Shown: positions 1-14,000 of the stretch, in pieces
Layout of the letters: every line of letters starts with the position of its first letter
How positions within the stretch are numbered: the stretch's first letter is position 1
Source of the DNA: Aurelia coerulea
Taxonomy: Eukaryota > Cnidaria > Scyphozoa > Semaeostomeae > Ulmaridae
Length of the DNA stretch: 64,000 bases
Assembly (NCBI GenBank): GCA_039566865.1
Contig: CM076958.1
Location: 496,001 to 560,000 of the forward strand
Reading direction: 5' to 3'
Notes under the pieces: model-generated
Told to the model about the DNA's origin: nothing
What the model saw: the letters and a program-made list of their open reading frames with translations, nothing else
The model's database searches: none
Position numbers and translations under genes: made by a program

Positions 1-270
1 TCGAAGTTGATGTGTTAGCTACACAGATGCTATCAATTTATATGAGACCAATAAACTTGTTTAGAGCTATCGGTTTTAAACTTCTAAACAATTTACTGAC
101 TCAACCTGTTGTAGCTATAAAGAAATTAATTCAAGCCAGCAAATTAGCTTTGAATTATCTACAGTAAATTTGGCTTTCTCCTGCATAGGCCCATATACAA
201 TACTGCATGCACCCTGAGAAGCGGCCCCTTAATTGTTTTCACTAATCCTGACATGAATTTCCTTTTTTAG

Positions 271-3200
271 GAGATTTCTTTTTATCTGAGCTGATTGAAG
301 CTGAAGATGACAATAACAAATCGATCGTTGCCGATGTGAGTTTGATTTTGCCCAAATTTCAACATTCACTCTCCTATCTGACAGCATGACGCTGAATTCT
401 ATCTGTAGTAATTAATCTACGCTATGATATTATAGAACTTTTGTTGTTATTACTAATCTATTTAAAATAAGTATACATGTATGAAATAGCTATAAGATAA
501 GAGCTAATTTGAGCCTACTAAGAGTTTTAGGCTTGGGTAAGTCATGTATTTTCTATGATCTCATGTCTGTCAACAAGAGTTTGAGAAATATAACGTTTTA
601 AAAGATATTGTATCTGAATTGTTGACAAAGGATATAGCTTCAAGATTTTACCTCAGGAGCTGGTAGCTTAGGAAATTCTCAGCTTACAAAGGAACTAAAG
701 TTAACAACCTGGAATTTTTACCACCAGAAATACAAACAGAAATTTCCCAGAACCCTTTCACTCTTTGATACTTTCCTATCCACACTCAAATAAACTGCTA
801 TTTTGCAACATACAGTGCCGAACAAATTTTGATCCTTTTTCTCAGTCGATAAAACATGAGCCACTTTTTCCTCAACATAAAAATTGGTGGATCGAATTTA
901 AAAATATACCAAAACTTTTTTAAATGTTTCCATTAAATGCTCATCGGTTAGTGGCGAAAATTTGATCGAATCGAAACGTTTAAAGCATTTCAGTAAATTT
1001 AACGTCTCTTTTTAATCGATTATTTTAATGTTTTTCTAAATACATTTCTACCTAGCATCTGAAGGTAGTTTTAGGACGCTGAGAAGCTGAGCTTATCGAA
1101 GCAGCGTCCTGGTCCTTCCTCTCGATGTGACCACACCTCGTGATTCTTTAGCCTGGAATTACAGAGAGTAGGCGACTCTCCTCACACTTTTTAGCAGGCT
1201 CGGCAGGGCGAGGACTCGAACCACCAACCTTCAGATTGGTAGTCAAGCGTGCTACCACCGAGCAACATAGGGCTCAAATCTTTAAAAGGGTCGGTGTAAA
1301 ATTCTATTGCAGTTTTCTTTGAAATAAATGGCTTGGAAGGAACTTAGGGCTTTTTGCTGTAAATCTGCCGTGGCAATTTATTGATATCTTCATTAGTCTC
1401 AATATGGCGGCATTTATTAAATTTGAAGCTATGACGTCATAAAATTTCTAAATCCTAAACTAGAAAAGCTACAGATTTCTGCTTCCCACCATCTTATAAA
1501 CCTTCATAAACTTTGGTTTTCTTACAGGTTACATACTATTTCCTCTAATAGATTAGGATGTACGATGATTTAAATGTTTTCAGAATTGTCCATGAATCTT
1601 TTTTTTAAATTGCCGCCATTTTTAACAAAATCAAGATTTCCAAAAATTTCGACGGCAGATTTACAGCAAAGTACCATGAATTCCTTTCAAGTCATTCAAT
1701 TCAAGAACAAATGTCATACAATTTTACACCGACCTTTTTAAAGGTTTGAAAGATTTGAGCCCTATGCTCTACCGAGCCATCCCCGCATTAATGTCTTGAT
1801 CCTATTTGTCTAATATAGGTTGCTGGAACAGCATTTGGTTTCATGAGTTGTTTCGCAGGCTAGGCAGGGCGAGGACTCGAACCACCAACCTTCAGATTGG
1901 TAGTCAAGCGTGCTACCACTGAGCCATCCCCGCATTAATGTCTTCATGTTATTTGTCTAATATAGGTTGCTGGAACAGCATTTGGTTTCATGAGTTTATG
2001 CAGTGATGTTGACATTGACGTATTGGATGAATGCTTTGAATTAGAACCATTCAATGATCTTAAAAGTATACCAAAAAAGAAACCCGTCAAAAAAGATCCA
2101 GGTATGCGTTGAACTATTCAACAAAGTTTCCTCCCATTTCATTGCTTTGTTTCCTCTTGCTAAGACCATTCCTTTGTTCGGCTTGGTTAATTGTTAGATA
2201 AGTTTTTATCAATTTAGTATCCATAACTATCTAAATTTTAATGTCACGCGTTCTTTATCGTGATTCATGACACATCAAATCACTGCTCTATCCGTCGTCA
2301 AAATGTAAAGAAAACGATGATTTTGCAGTTGTTTGAAAGGTGATATCATACAGGATTTTCGTACATTTTCAAAATGAAAGTTGCTGTTTGGGCATTAATC
2401 ATTGTACTTCACTTAGGAACAAAGCAAACATCTTCTACGATTGCTCGGATATAAGCGGATTTTAACGGTCACTTTTTGGTGGCTTGGGTGAAGCCACCAA
2501 ACAAACTGCAGAGAACAATGGAAGAACAACGGATAATCGGCGACACGTGCGAGTTTGCGGATTTGTTTACTGTTTGACGACGGAGCCTCTTTAAACGCAG
2601 TACCAGTTAACCGTAGATTTTCTCGGGTTAGCTTTATTTAAACTATAGCTAAGTGTATCTATAATTGTAGTGTTCTTCCGATTATTATCAGTAGTTTAAG
2701 ACCCTGGATGTATCTGGTGAAATCATAGACTTGAAGAATTTGGTTTCATTAAAGGACTGTTCGATGTCTCCATGAAGGTGAAGGTGAAGTTGCGTTGTAG
2801 CCCCAAGCGCTGGGATCACAGCAGAATAGAAGACCTAATCGAGGACGCGACGACTTTACTATGACGCTCAAGTGGTTAGTGGTGGAACTCTATTTGGGAT
2901 CAAACTCTGTCCTCATGGCTGTTCTGGCTGCAAAGTCAGAGGATTACACCTGCGCCACTACACCTTCACTATTTCTCACTCAAAAATCTAACAACTCGAC
3001 GTTTAACTATCTTTAAAAATTGAATTAATCAGAAGAGAAGAAGAACAACTTATTATTGAAGTTCTTAACAGTCAGAGAGGCCATGATCTTTCAGATTCAA
3101 CGTTGCAATATTCTTTTCATCGTGTGTGATTCTTTTACTTCTTTTTTTAGTTTCAGCGGCGAAACAGGAAGTTAAAACAGAAACGCCAAAATCAAGGTAA

Positions 3201-6200
3201 GTAAGAATACTTCAATTATTGAATCACGAAGAAGAAATTATCTTCTTTTCGCTGAGATCAGATACCAACAAAATTGTGTTAATTGGCAGTTTCTGAGCAT
3301 TGAAGATCAATATCTCAGTGTGAAAGTTGATGTGTTGATGCCAAAACTTTGTCAACCAAAACTTCGTAAAAATTTGATAATAACCGATTGTTTTATTGTT
3401 TCAATCATTATAGTTTAGTGCCTCGAGCCTCGACAAATGACTCACTCTTTTATTGTTTTCCGATGAAGGAAGATACCTACAGCTTAATTTACGAGAAACA
3501 GCCTACATATAGCCTGCATGCAATCTTTCTTTTGTGAAATTTTGCAAAAGAAAGACAGCGCTCCAGCCTACCCACATACAGTTAAGCCCGAAATTATTCA
3601 TACCTATGCCAAATTCTGAGTATTTTGCATCGTTCTATTTGAGGACCAATTTTACTATGGCTGAAGTTTCGTAAGAATGTGATAAAAGGCTGAAACAAGT
3701 GCTACAAGAGACATTTCAAGGAATGAAATATCTTGTGAATTTGTTAGGAAATATAACGATTGAAAATACTCCAAATTTGGCATAGGTATGAATAATTTCG
3801 GGCTTAACTGTATAGCGGAATGATGATGAAAAAATTCAAAAAAATTGTTTGTAAACTTTGTCAGTTGTTTGAAAAAAAAGAATACATCCTTATGTTCAAG
3901 AACGAATGAAAGAATCTCTTTTGTTCAAACGAACGAAAACAAATTAAATTTGGCAGCTGCAAAATTATAAAATATGGTAAAATACTTCAATAACGATCAT
4001 TGTAATTTGACCATTTTATAGTAGGTTTAAATTCTAGTCAAGCAAAAACGTTCTCTGTAAACTTTTGCGGTCAAATTTGACGAAATTAAAATTGTATTTG
4101 CTCGCAACGAAACGGGGCTTTGTTGTACTCCGTGCGTAAATAGACCTTTTAGCTATTCTACAAAAGAGCCTGGATCGAACATTATTTTTATACATTTTTA
4201 TATGCGACATTCGATCGAGTGGCGATAGAGCTTCTATCACTATTGTGCACATTCGAAAATTCTACAAAATGTAGCAAAATAGCGTTCGATTCTGATTCTT
4301 TTCAGAATAGCTAAAGGGTCTATTATATTTTAGGGGGTGAAGGTGTTGTGGTTGTGGTGCAGTGGTGTAATCCACTGACTTTGCAGCCAGAACAGTCAGG
4401 TGGACAGGGTTTGATATCCGGTAGAGCCCCACCTCTTGAGCGTCATGACAAGGGGTCGCGGACTCGCTTAGGCCTATTCTACTGCTGCGATCCCAGCGCT
4501 TGGCACTAAAAACCGCAACTTCACCATAAAACAAAGCGATTTGCCATTCTGAAAATAAATTTCACACCTACGACGGCACTCAATCGAATCAAAATAAACA
4601 CTGAACTGAAGGTCTGAAATAAATTATTTGCAGCAAAACTCTGTTTTGCCTCATGGGGATCCTTATTCTTTGTTTTTTGAAATTTACCCTTGCTAAAATA
4701 AACAAGACTTAGACTATATGACATACCTGCAAACTTTAATTTCCAACCCTCTTTTGACACTGAACGAATTCCAAATTAATTACTCCTTGTGCTTGAGCAA
4801 GCGAATGGAGGTTTATCTTTCCTTCTGCAGAAACCAGCTGTCTGTCATCCTCGTAATTTTATTTCCAATCGCATATGAAACTGCACCGAGACATTTCTCC
4901 CCTCTCTGCGTAAATATCAAAATAGTTCCCTTGTTTTCGCACGTGTGCTAAACATGACAAATTCCAAATGATATGTCTGCTATGATATCTCTTGTCCAGC
5001 AGACCAACTACAAAACCTCGCTGCGTTAATTTCAAAATAACTCTCTTGTTTCGCAGATGATGAGCTAAACGTTCCGAATTTCAAATGATCTCTCATGTTT
5101 CGCAGACAAACCCAACTGCAAGACCATCTTTCCCCTCGCTGCGTTGATGTCAAATAACTCCCTTGTTTCGCAGGCGAGCCAAACGTGCAAAATTCCACAA
5201 TCCTCTCCTGTTACGCAAACCAGCTACAGAACCATTTTCCCTCTTTGCTTAAATATCGAGACCAAATTTATCAACTCGTAAATAGCTGTGTTGTTCCACA
5301 CAGCCTAGCTTATTCTTATGTCTGATTTTGCAATAATCTTAATTCGCTGAATTCCAAATAATCCCTCTTGTTTTGCAGATCAGCTAGCTATCTCTCGCCT
5401 ATATGTTCTAATCTCTTATCTTATCAATATAAGGGTGTTAAATTCCAATACACCGTTATTTTGCAGGCCAGCAATCGGTCTCTTCAAGCTGAATTTGCAA
5501 ACTGAATGTATCGAATCCGAATATCTTTTCTACTCATGTTCCCAAACCGACCAAAGAAATCTTTGCTTATTTTCTTTAAATTCCAAAGTAACTGCATCAA
5601 TTCCGAATATTTCCCTCTTATTTCGAACTCCTTCACTTTAATTTTCGATTCAGATGTGAAATGAAATATATGGTATTCCTAGTCTCTCTCTTATTTTGGC
5701 AGACCAGCTGCAGAAATATCTTGCGCGCCTACAGAGTTATCGATCATCTTTCATACTTTATTTTCCAATCCCATATGAAAAATAGCTCTCTTATTTTAGC
5801 AGGTCAGCTACAGAAATATCTTTCCTCTCTTCGCTTTTATTTCCAATACAATTGTATTAATCAACAAAAAGTTAATTTCTATTTCCCAGGCTATCTACAG
5901 AAATATTTCTCACCTTTCTGATTCTATTTTCCAACCCCATATGAAAACTATCTTCCTTATTGTATGTACAGAAATATTTCTCACCTTTCTGTCTTCAATT
6001 TCTAATCCCATATGAAAAAGTATCGTTTTATTTTCGCAGGCCAGCTACAGAGATATCAATTGCCATCAAAACAGGTAACCAAGCTGTTTATCCTCGTGTA
6101 ACTTTTCGCATAAACCTTTCTAACTCATCAGGGATTCACAACGTTTGAAATATTTATTTGCATTTTCGTGTGTTAGAAAAAACATGGAATTTCTGGAATT

Positions 6201-7990
6201 AACGCTCGCAAACCTGTCAAACTGGGAAATTAGCTTTCGTGAATTAGGTTTCTTATCAAATCTCGAAATGTCTTAGATACTCCTCGACTCTTCAACCACT
6301 CTTCCGAATGTTCCATATCATTGCTTGTTAGTAGCGTGGTTTGAAAGTGTTATTGTCAAACAAGATCATAGTGAATTTCCTGCCATTTTATTAAGACATA
6401 CAGCACAACAACATGACAGGAAGGGAATATCAATATTTTATTATATATGCAATGTAATATAATGTAAATACTCACTAGCTAGCGAGCAACCAATGTATAT
6501 ATTTATAAATTTGGATATTTGATTCTATATTTTAGGAAATTTACTTCACGGGAATACACTTTCTCGAATTTCGGATTTTAGGAAATTTTGCGGAATAAAC
6601 TTCAGTTCATTTCAGCAAAAAATCCGAAAGGCGCGAAAATTTCTTCCTGCGAAAGTTTCTGCCCTTAAAGTATACATGTTTATCCACATTTTATCACATG
6701 ACACATGGCTCAAGGTTTTTCTTTAAGGCTTGCTTTGCGTGCCTTGAGAGTTCTCCATGGCGATTATACATCTACCTTTGAAGAACTACTGGCAAGGCCG
6801 GAAGAGATAACGATCCATTGTAGCAATCTGCAAAAGCTAATGGTCGAAATATACGAATGCACCAATTTCATTAGTCCTTCTATTTTGTCAGAGTTTTTCG
6901 CAACGAAAGAAATCACATATGACCTAAGAATAAAGAATCTACTCCAGGTACCAAAAGTTAAGACATCGTCATATGGACAAAGTTCCCTATCGTTCAGAGG
7001 TAGTATACTTTGGAACACTTTGTCAGACAACATAAAATCCGCACAAAATACAAAACAGTTTAAAACAATGATCAAAAATTGGAAGGGAGAACAATGCCGA
7101 TGCAACATTTGTAAATAGGGTTTGTAATTAGATAGTTGGTTTTTATTAGTTTGTATTAACTAGACATTTCACCAACTGTAAATAAATGAATTATTATTAT
7201 TATTATTATTGAAATCAGGTTAAAAGGTATCAATTTTAGATGTTTCCACTAACCCACAGGTGGGTCAATAGATACTCGGGTTAAGACTAACCCATTCTGA
7301 TATCGGTTTCAGATCGTTATAGATGTCGGTGTAAAATTGTATGATCTACTTCTTTGAACTGAATGACAAGAAACTTCAGCTACTTTGCTATACTTCTACC
7401 GTTGGACTCTTCTGAAACTCATACCCATCTAGGGTTCTAGCATCATACCCAAAAATCTCTACATTTTCAAAAGGGTTGACAGTGTTGTCTTAAAGATAAA
7501 CAACAGATATTCATTCTTATACCGTAGATAAACAACAATTTACAACAACCCTTTGAAGAATGAAGAAAAATTTAGATAGAACGCTTGAGCATTTTCTTTT
7601 TTAAAATCTGCTTAATGTTGGCATTTCTGGAGAATAATGTGTAAGTTTTATATTTCTTGTCTATTTTCAGAGGAATCTTCTACTCCTTCATCCATGACTT
7701 CGCCAACAGAAAAATCAGGTATAGTACGTTTTGACCAAAATCTTTTAAATCATGAATTTGAGGTTGTTATTTCCCCACTCCAAAATTTTCTACTTGAAAA
7801 CAAGGCGTGTTATTTCAACGTGTGATTTTAGCAGATCAAATGCCTTCCTTTCTTTTCAGAATGTTACCTGATTGAGCATTCTAGTTCTTGTAGTTTCGAA
7901 ACTGAAATTATTTCTGTAAGGCTCAATTGATATTTGATGCGATTTTTGTTTGTGCGATGCGGATCGCGATTTTGTATGTGCGATAAGTTG

Positions 7991-8045
<55 letters not shown>

Positions 8046-11000
8046 CATTGCTGTTCTTCATTGTTATCTGGAATGCGCCAAGAGTGATGCTTCAAATATG
8101 AATTCCTCCTAAGGTTACCTGCAAACTCCTGCAAACACTCAACATTTCTTTCAGCTCCAAGCGACACACCAGCTCCAGCAATGAGGTTAGTTTGCCCTTT
8201 GGGCTTTTCGCTTAAATTCCGTCTATCAACTATTAGCATTGATACTATAAATGCCATTGAATTCTGCTAAAAGACTGTCCAAATTGTTCAGTTATTTTTC
8301 GGCACAATCAAAGCTGTAAGTTGTGGGAAGACATCCGACAAACTGGTTAATTATCGGTTGGTAGAATACCTTGCTGAATTTGTACCGAAATATGAAAGGG
8401 CGAATATTTTGATTATCCATAAACAATTGGATCTTTTTAGCCGATATTCGGGTTATCCTCGCTGAGCAGCCGAATTCGCTCGCTGAATATTTGATTTCTA
8501 AAATTGCGATATCTGAATACTTGAATTGCAGATAAAATTTACTTTCGATAGAATTCGGTTAGGAATAGCCGATCACTTCGGACGGTCCTGCTTCGGACGG
8601 TCAGTAACAAAACTGGTTCTCAGAAGATGCAAATACAGGGTGTCTCAGGGCGTCTGTTTGATAAACTGAAATTGAAGTTGAAAATTTCCGAACCAATGAA
8701 AAATGAATGATATTATCATCTCTTTTCAGCTCTTTGACTCCAACGGCGAACAGCAAAAGCAAGTCACCAATCTCAAAAGGTAGGCTTCACAACTTTTTTG
8801 TGGTTCTCACATAAATGTAGACAATTTTATTAATCATTTAAGACCGAGGTGAGTCCGAAAAATGTATCCATTGTGTGAAAAATCATACAGGATTACCTAT
8901 GCAACCAATTAGTATAATTTCAATTTCATCATCTTATTGGGGCTTCAATTTAATTTTCAAAATTGTTCTTATAATTTGAGGAGCATTATTTCCTTCTGAA
9001 ATTAGGAATTAACCAAAAGTTATATTTTTTTATATGCCCAAAAAACAACTATAAATTGCTTGTTCACAGTCGTCTAGGCCTAGAAATTTTGATACCCAGC
9101 ATTGATGGGGAGGCATGATAAAATTTCAAGAGTTTCCATATCATTGGAAAGCATTGCCTGAGCTAAGAAAAAAGAAAACATTATTTTGTCATTTTGATTT
9201 GTTAAAACATTGACCTTATTTAGCTAATCACTTATAGTTTTTGGAAAATGCAATAGCAGATAATTTTCGGGAATGCGTCATTGAAATGATTGAAGTTTGA
9301 ATTATGAGATAAACTTTGAATTATGAATAATGTTTCAAAATTAACCCAAGCACTCAGTTACGCCGTAGAATTGTAATTTTTAAATCGGTTTCATTGTTTT
9401 TATATTATGATGTTTCAAAGAGTGCATGCATTTTTTTACTCAATCGGTAGACAACTTTATTATTCATATAAGAGAAAATACCTAAATACCATCCATTTCA
9501 GTTCATTGATTGCAGTTCTGAATTCTAGTTCTGTTTTTATTTATCTGTTTTTATTCGTAGGTTCATTTCACAAGAAAAAACAAAAAAGTGCGAAAGGAAA
9601 AGCTTCTGCCAAAAAACCCGAAAGGTGACTACTGAATTAAAAATATTTATCGTTTCGCATTTTTTCTAAAGTATGAAATATTTTTTATAGGAAATTAAGA
9701 ATTCGAACCAGTACTGAAAGATTTTTGAAATTACCATATTTTGAGTACTCGGAGTTTCTTTGAAGTTTCTTTAGGGGCTGATTACATGGAGCGGGCTAGC
9801 CCGGTTAACCGAGATGAAAGTTTTCACCCGGGATCCCGGGGTCAATAGAAGTTACAATGTTTCGTATATTTTCGATTATATGGCAAGCAGGCTGGCCCGG
9901 TTAACCGAGATCCCGTCTGCTGCCTACCGGGCTAGCCCGGCAAAACGGGCTGAGAGTTGCATATTTTTCTCATGTAATCGATTTCAGTCCGGGCTAGCCC
10001 GGCAAAGCGGGCTGAGAATTCTGCAACGCATGCGCTTTATGAACAAATTACTATCATGGCGCCAAATATTTTACAGCCCGGGCTGGATTTCTCCATGTAA
10101 TCGTTCAGGTCATCTCAAGCCTCTTAGGAGAGCCAGCCCGCTTAACCGGGCCAGCCCGTTCCATGTAATCAGGCCCTTAAAAAGATTTCATAACAATCTT
10201 CATATTTACTATCTGTGCCCTCGTGAACATTTCAAAACAAAGCTTATGGATGCCTTTTTAATGTTTAGACATTACTCTAATACTTTACGAGTAATATGAT
10301 ACACGAACAAGTGAAAATAAAGTAAAAGCATCCTAAAAATTTCATTTTCTTTATTACAATAAATTACATCTTGAGTTATATCTTCCCAATACTGGAGTTT
10401 CTTCAATCTTTAGCGATCTGAGAGTTCAATTCCTTGTAAGTGAATAAAAGAAGTGCGTGTATATGAAAATCTGTGCGGTTCGTTTTAAAGATATAACAAC
10501 ATTTGAACACCATGTAAAGTAGCCTGCGTGCAGACTATACCCCCTGACGGAAAACCTTTTATAACTATACCTTTTCCGTCAGGGGGTATAGTTTGCACGC
10601 AGGCTACATGTAAAGCTTCTTGGGCAATAGGTTAGCAAATTTATAGCAAGTCATCAATTTGCTTAATTTCAAGCATGATTTTGTTTTGATTCAAGGCAAG
10701 CAGCTCCAGCAAAATCACCTGCACCAACGGATGAAAATATTCATGAGGAAAAACGACCCGAATCCGAAGTAAATTTGAATTATGATTTATGTTTTAATCT
10801 TTTGTTGAGTTTTGAATAACTGTGATGGGGTCTTTGCACTTAATCTTCTGATTCAAACACTGTATCTTTAAAGTGTTTAGACTAGCATAGGTTTCAAATC
10901 TTTAAAAAAGCTGGTGTAAAATTTAATGACCTATTTCTTTGAACTGAATGACTTCGAAGAAACTTCAGCTACTTCTCTATAATTCTACCGTTGGAATTTT

Positions 11001-14000
11001 CTGAAATCTTCAATATTTTCAGAATTAGAGTGTTTTTCTTCTTTCCAAGAATTCAAGAAAAATTTTCAAAAAAACTTAAAACCACCGTAATTTCTAAACT
11101 GTTTGACGCAACATGAAGTAATTTCGAAGAAAACCATAGTTTATGAATGCCTACAATATGGTATCAAGCAAAAGTCTGTCACTCATCTGGTTTATGATTT
11201 AGAAATTTGATGACGTCACATACTCAAATGAGTTGAGATGTAAGATACGCTGTAATTTCGAAAAATATTCAAAATTTCTGGAAAGTCCAACGGTAGAATT
11301 ATAGATAAGTATCTAATGTTTCTTTCAAGCTATTCAATCAGAAGAAATAGGTCATGGAATTTTACACCCATCTTTTTACGCTGAGTTAAAGATTTGAAAC
11401 CTATGCTGTTTAGACTGCTCTTATTTAGAACTTGAAAAAGTATTGGTAATCTGTATAAATGGGCAAAAGAATGGCCTGTTATCATGTTCTTGAATGCTCT
11501 GTTTGCTGATCAGTTGATTCGTTGATTGGTTGAAAGATTGCCTCATTGGTTGATAGACGTGCAATTGGTTGGTTGTTTCATTAATCGATTACTTGACTGA
11601 TTGGTCGATTTATGGATTTGATGGTTGATTATAGGTTAGGTCACAAATCATCAGATAAGCAGGTTTGAAAGTAACAGAAATCAAATCCGTTTTACTAATA
11701 TCTCATTCACAGTGACAATTACGATGATTTTAAAAATTACGATGGTTTTAAGTTTTTTGAAGATGCTTCTTCGATTCTCGAAAAAGAAGAAAAACACTCT
11801 TATTCTGAAAATATTGAAGATTTCAGAAAAGTCAAACGGTAGAATTATTGCAAAATAGCTGAAGTTCCTTTTAATCCATTCAGTTCAAAGAAATAGGTGA
11901 TTGAATTTTACTCCAGCCTTTTAAAAGATTTGGAACCTATGTTGCGTACATTACTTTAGAAGCAGTTTGATTTTAAGCATGGACAGTGTACTATATCATT
12001 GATATTTGATGTTGTCTTTTAAAATGTTATAAATTTGTAAACAAATGATTCGTGGTACAAAATTTAAAAATAGCCTTAAATAACGGACTCATCATATTAA
12101 ACCCATAAACGCAACAAAACACCGAAATCAGTAGAAAGAAGACTATTAACTCCTGTAAAAGAAACAATAACCAAAATAAGCCTGTAACAAGAGAAAAACT
12201 GTTAAATCCTGTAAGACAAATAGAATCCCGTAAGGTTAATTCGGTTTTGTCTTACAGGATTTAACAGTTTTTCTCTTGTTACAGGCTTATTTTGGTTATT
12301 GTTTCTTTTACAGGAGTTAATAGTCTTCTTTCTACTGATTTCGGTGTTTTTGTTGCGTTTATGGGTTTAATATGATGAGTCCGTTATTTAAGGCTATGTT
12401 ATAAATTGTTTATTTTGTAGATGACGATCAAGATGGATAAAGAAGAAGAGACAGTTGAAAATGCTCCTGGTCAAGAAGAAGAGGAAGATAATGAAAGCGA
12501 GGATGATAATGAAAAAGAGGTTGATAATGAACCAGAACCTGATCCAGTTCCAAGTGCCGTTTGTATCAAATTATTTTGCATCGATGAAAAATATGAAATG
12601 AGGTTAGTTCAACATGAGTTCCCTCGTAATTGGGATTTGTCATTGCTGGGTTTGTGAAAAAGTCGTCAACCTGAATTTGTCTCTTCTTTCTGAACTTTGT
12701 CAGACGTTAGAACGATTTGGAAGGACTGACAATGAAATTTAAAATGATAATCGTCACAATCTTGGTTCTTTGATTTTTGGTGAAACTACGGTTCCCTGCC
12801 AACACTTCAATTTCCATCTTTTCTTTTAAAGAAAACGAGTTTACATACCTAAGATTCTTTGTTTTCCCCGTGGATCCACTTTTGCTTCCATGAATTGTGC
12901 TTTGAACGAACTGAATTGATCTTATTACTCCAGGCGACGATTTACTCATTTAATTTCATGAACTGTTGAAAGCAGAAACTTCTGTTAGCTAGATATTTTA
13001 AAGATACGATCAAATTTTGACTTAAATCTTCTTGCTCCTGTCAAGGTCAATGGATTTCTTGGCTCAAGTATTTACGCTATTTCCGGTAAGTGAATGTCTG
13101 CTCTTTTCATCCCCTTCATTCACTAGATTTAATATTTTGAAATCAATTCATAAATCAAGACTTAAATAAAATCTTATGAAGCAAAGAATATTCATCTTTA
13201 GAAATCAGCTGCTATTTCTTGACAATTTCGTCATCATTGGATGATTTCGAGACAAGATCTAAAAATCGCTGAAGATATACAAAGAGACAGCTAGGACATG
13301 CTGCTGTGGAGTGTGTCATTTTACAATAAGACTAAACTGGCTACCAAAGAGTTAAAAGGGGCCTATGCAGGAGAATCGATCTGTTTCTCAGAGAAATCCT
13401 CTCATTTTTCTGAAGCTATTTGTGATTTGAATGCAACTTTATTCTACTTCCTTTGTAATTGACAACATAAGTCAGACAAAGACATATTTCGTAGACTCAC
13501 AATTTCCCTTTGAATCAGTCCCAAAATCCAGGCCAGTTTCTTTGCAAGATTTCCAGCATATGACTTTGCTAAGTTATTGAAAACTTACTCAATTTAAACC
13601 GCAGTCTTACAAAAATATTTGTTTACATGACAGTTTTCCTCACGAACGATGATGAATCGTAGGTGTTTTTAATTCTCATCTTTGATTAAAGTCACTCAAG
13701 GGTTTAATTTAAGAACTTTTGTAAACTTCGGCCTCTCAGATTTCTTACTCGAACAGTAAAAATCATAATTCCTCAGCCTCGAAGTTTGTAATAAAGTTAG
13801 TCCTTTTTGTGTGGGTTCCTAGTTGATTACATTTTCAAACAGTTGATTTATAAATATATTGTACAATTAATGAGATCAATGTTTGGACACCTTGGAATAT
13901 CCTGCTTTCTTGAAATGATTCCGGGAACTATAATTATTTTGTTTTTGGTTTCCCTGTTTGGTTTAGTTTCTTTAGTGTCTGTGTTACTGATTATTAAGCC

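Larger units (their letters stand above)
3151..12602 (+). other. CFAP61: CFAP61 linker encoded by a run of microexons
   Basis: Exons 3 to 10 encode a hydrophilic linker between the conserved FFLSELIEAEDD / VAGTAFGFMSLC block and the CIDEKYEM block. Exon lengths are 46, 35, 48, 31, 50, 64, 73 and 182 nt, none needed for a folded domain by inspection. Composition is Ser/Thr/Pro/Lys/Ala-rich (for example ESSTPSSMTSPTEKS, APSDTPAPAM), then Lys-rich, then Glu/Asp-rich in the 182-nt exon (GQEEEEDNESEDDNEKE). The corresponding region of vertebrate CFAP61 is also a variable linker, so this is the expected place for lineage-specific exon gain. Phases (1,2,1,2,1,2,0) all close, which supports each small exon. 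Confidence 0.85.

Noticed and set aside
1864..1933. Functional tRNA gene on the minus strand
   Set aside because: A and B boxes are good, but acceptor and T stems have several mismatches and the anticodon loop is eight bases; it sits inside a local duplication.
4800..6074. CRISPR-like array
   Set aside because: Units vary in length and sequence, spacers are not unique between fixed repeats, and the context is a eukaryotic intron.
5435..6148. Three short plus-strand ORFs with LQKYFSPF-like repeats
   Set aside because: They are translations of the degenerate acceptor array in frames that do not match exon 4.
6705..7118. Independent host gene of 137 aa
   Set aside because: Sequence is the C-terminal tail of LINE ORF2-type proteins, ends in the usual Cys-rich motif and is followed by a (TTA)n tail.
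9814..10299. 161-codon ORF
   Set aside because: Created by the GC-rich repeat element; composition is Arg/Ser/Pro repeats and no family is recognised.
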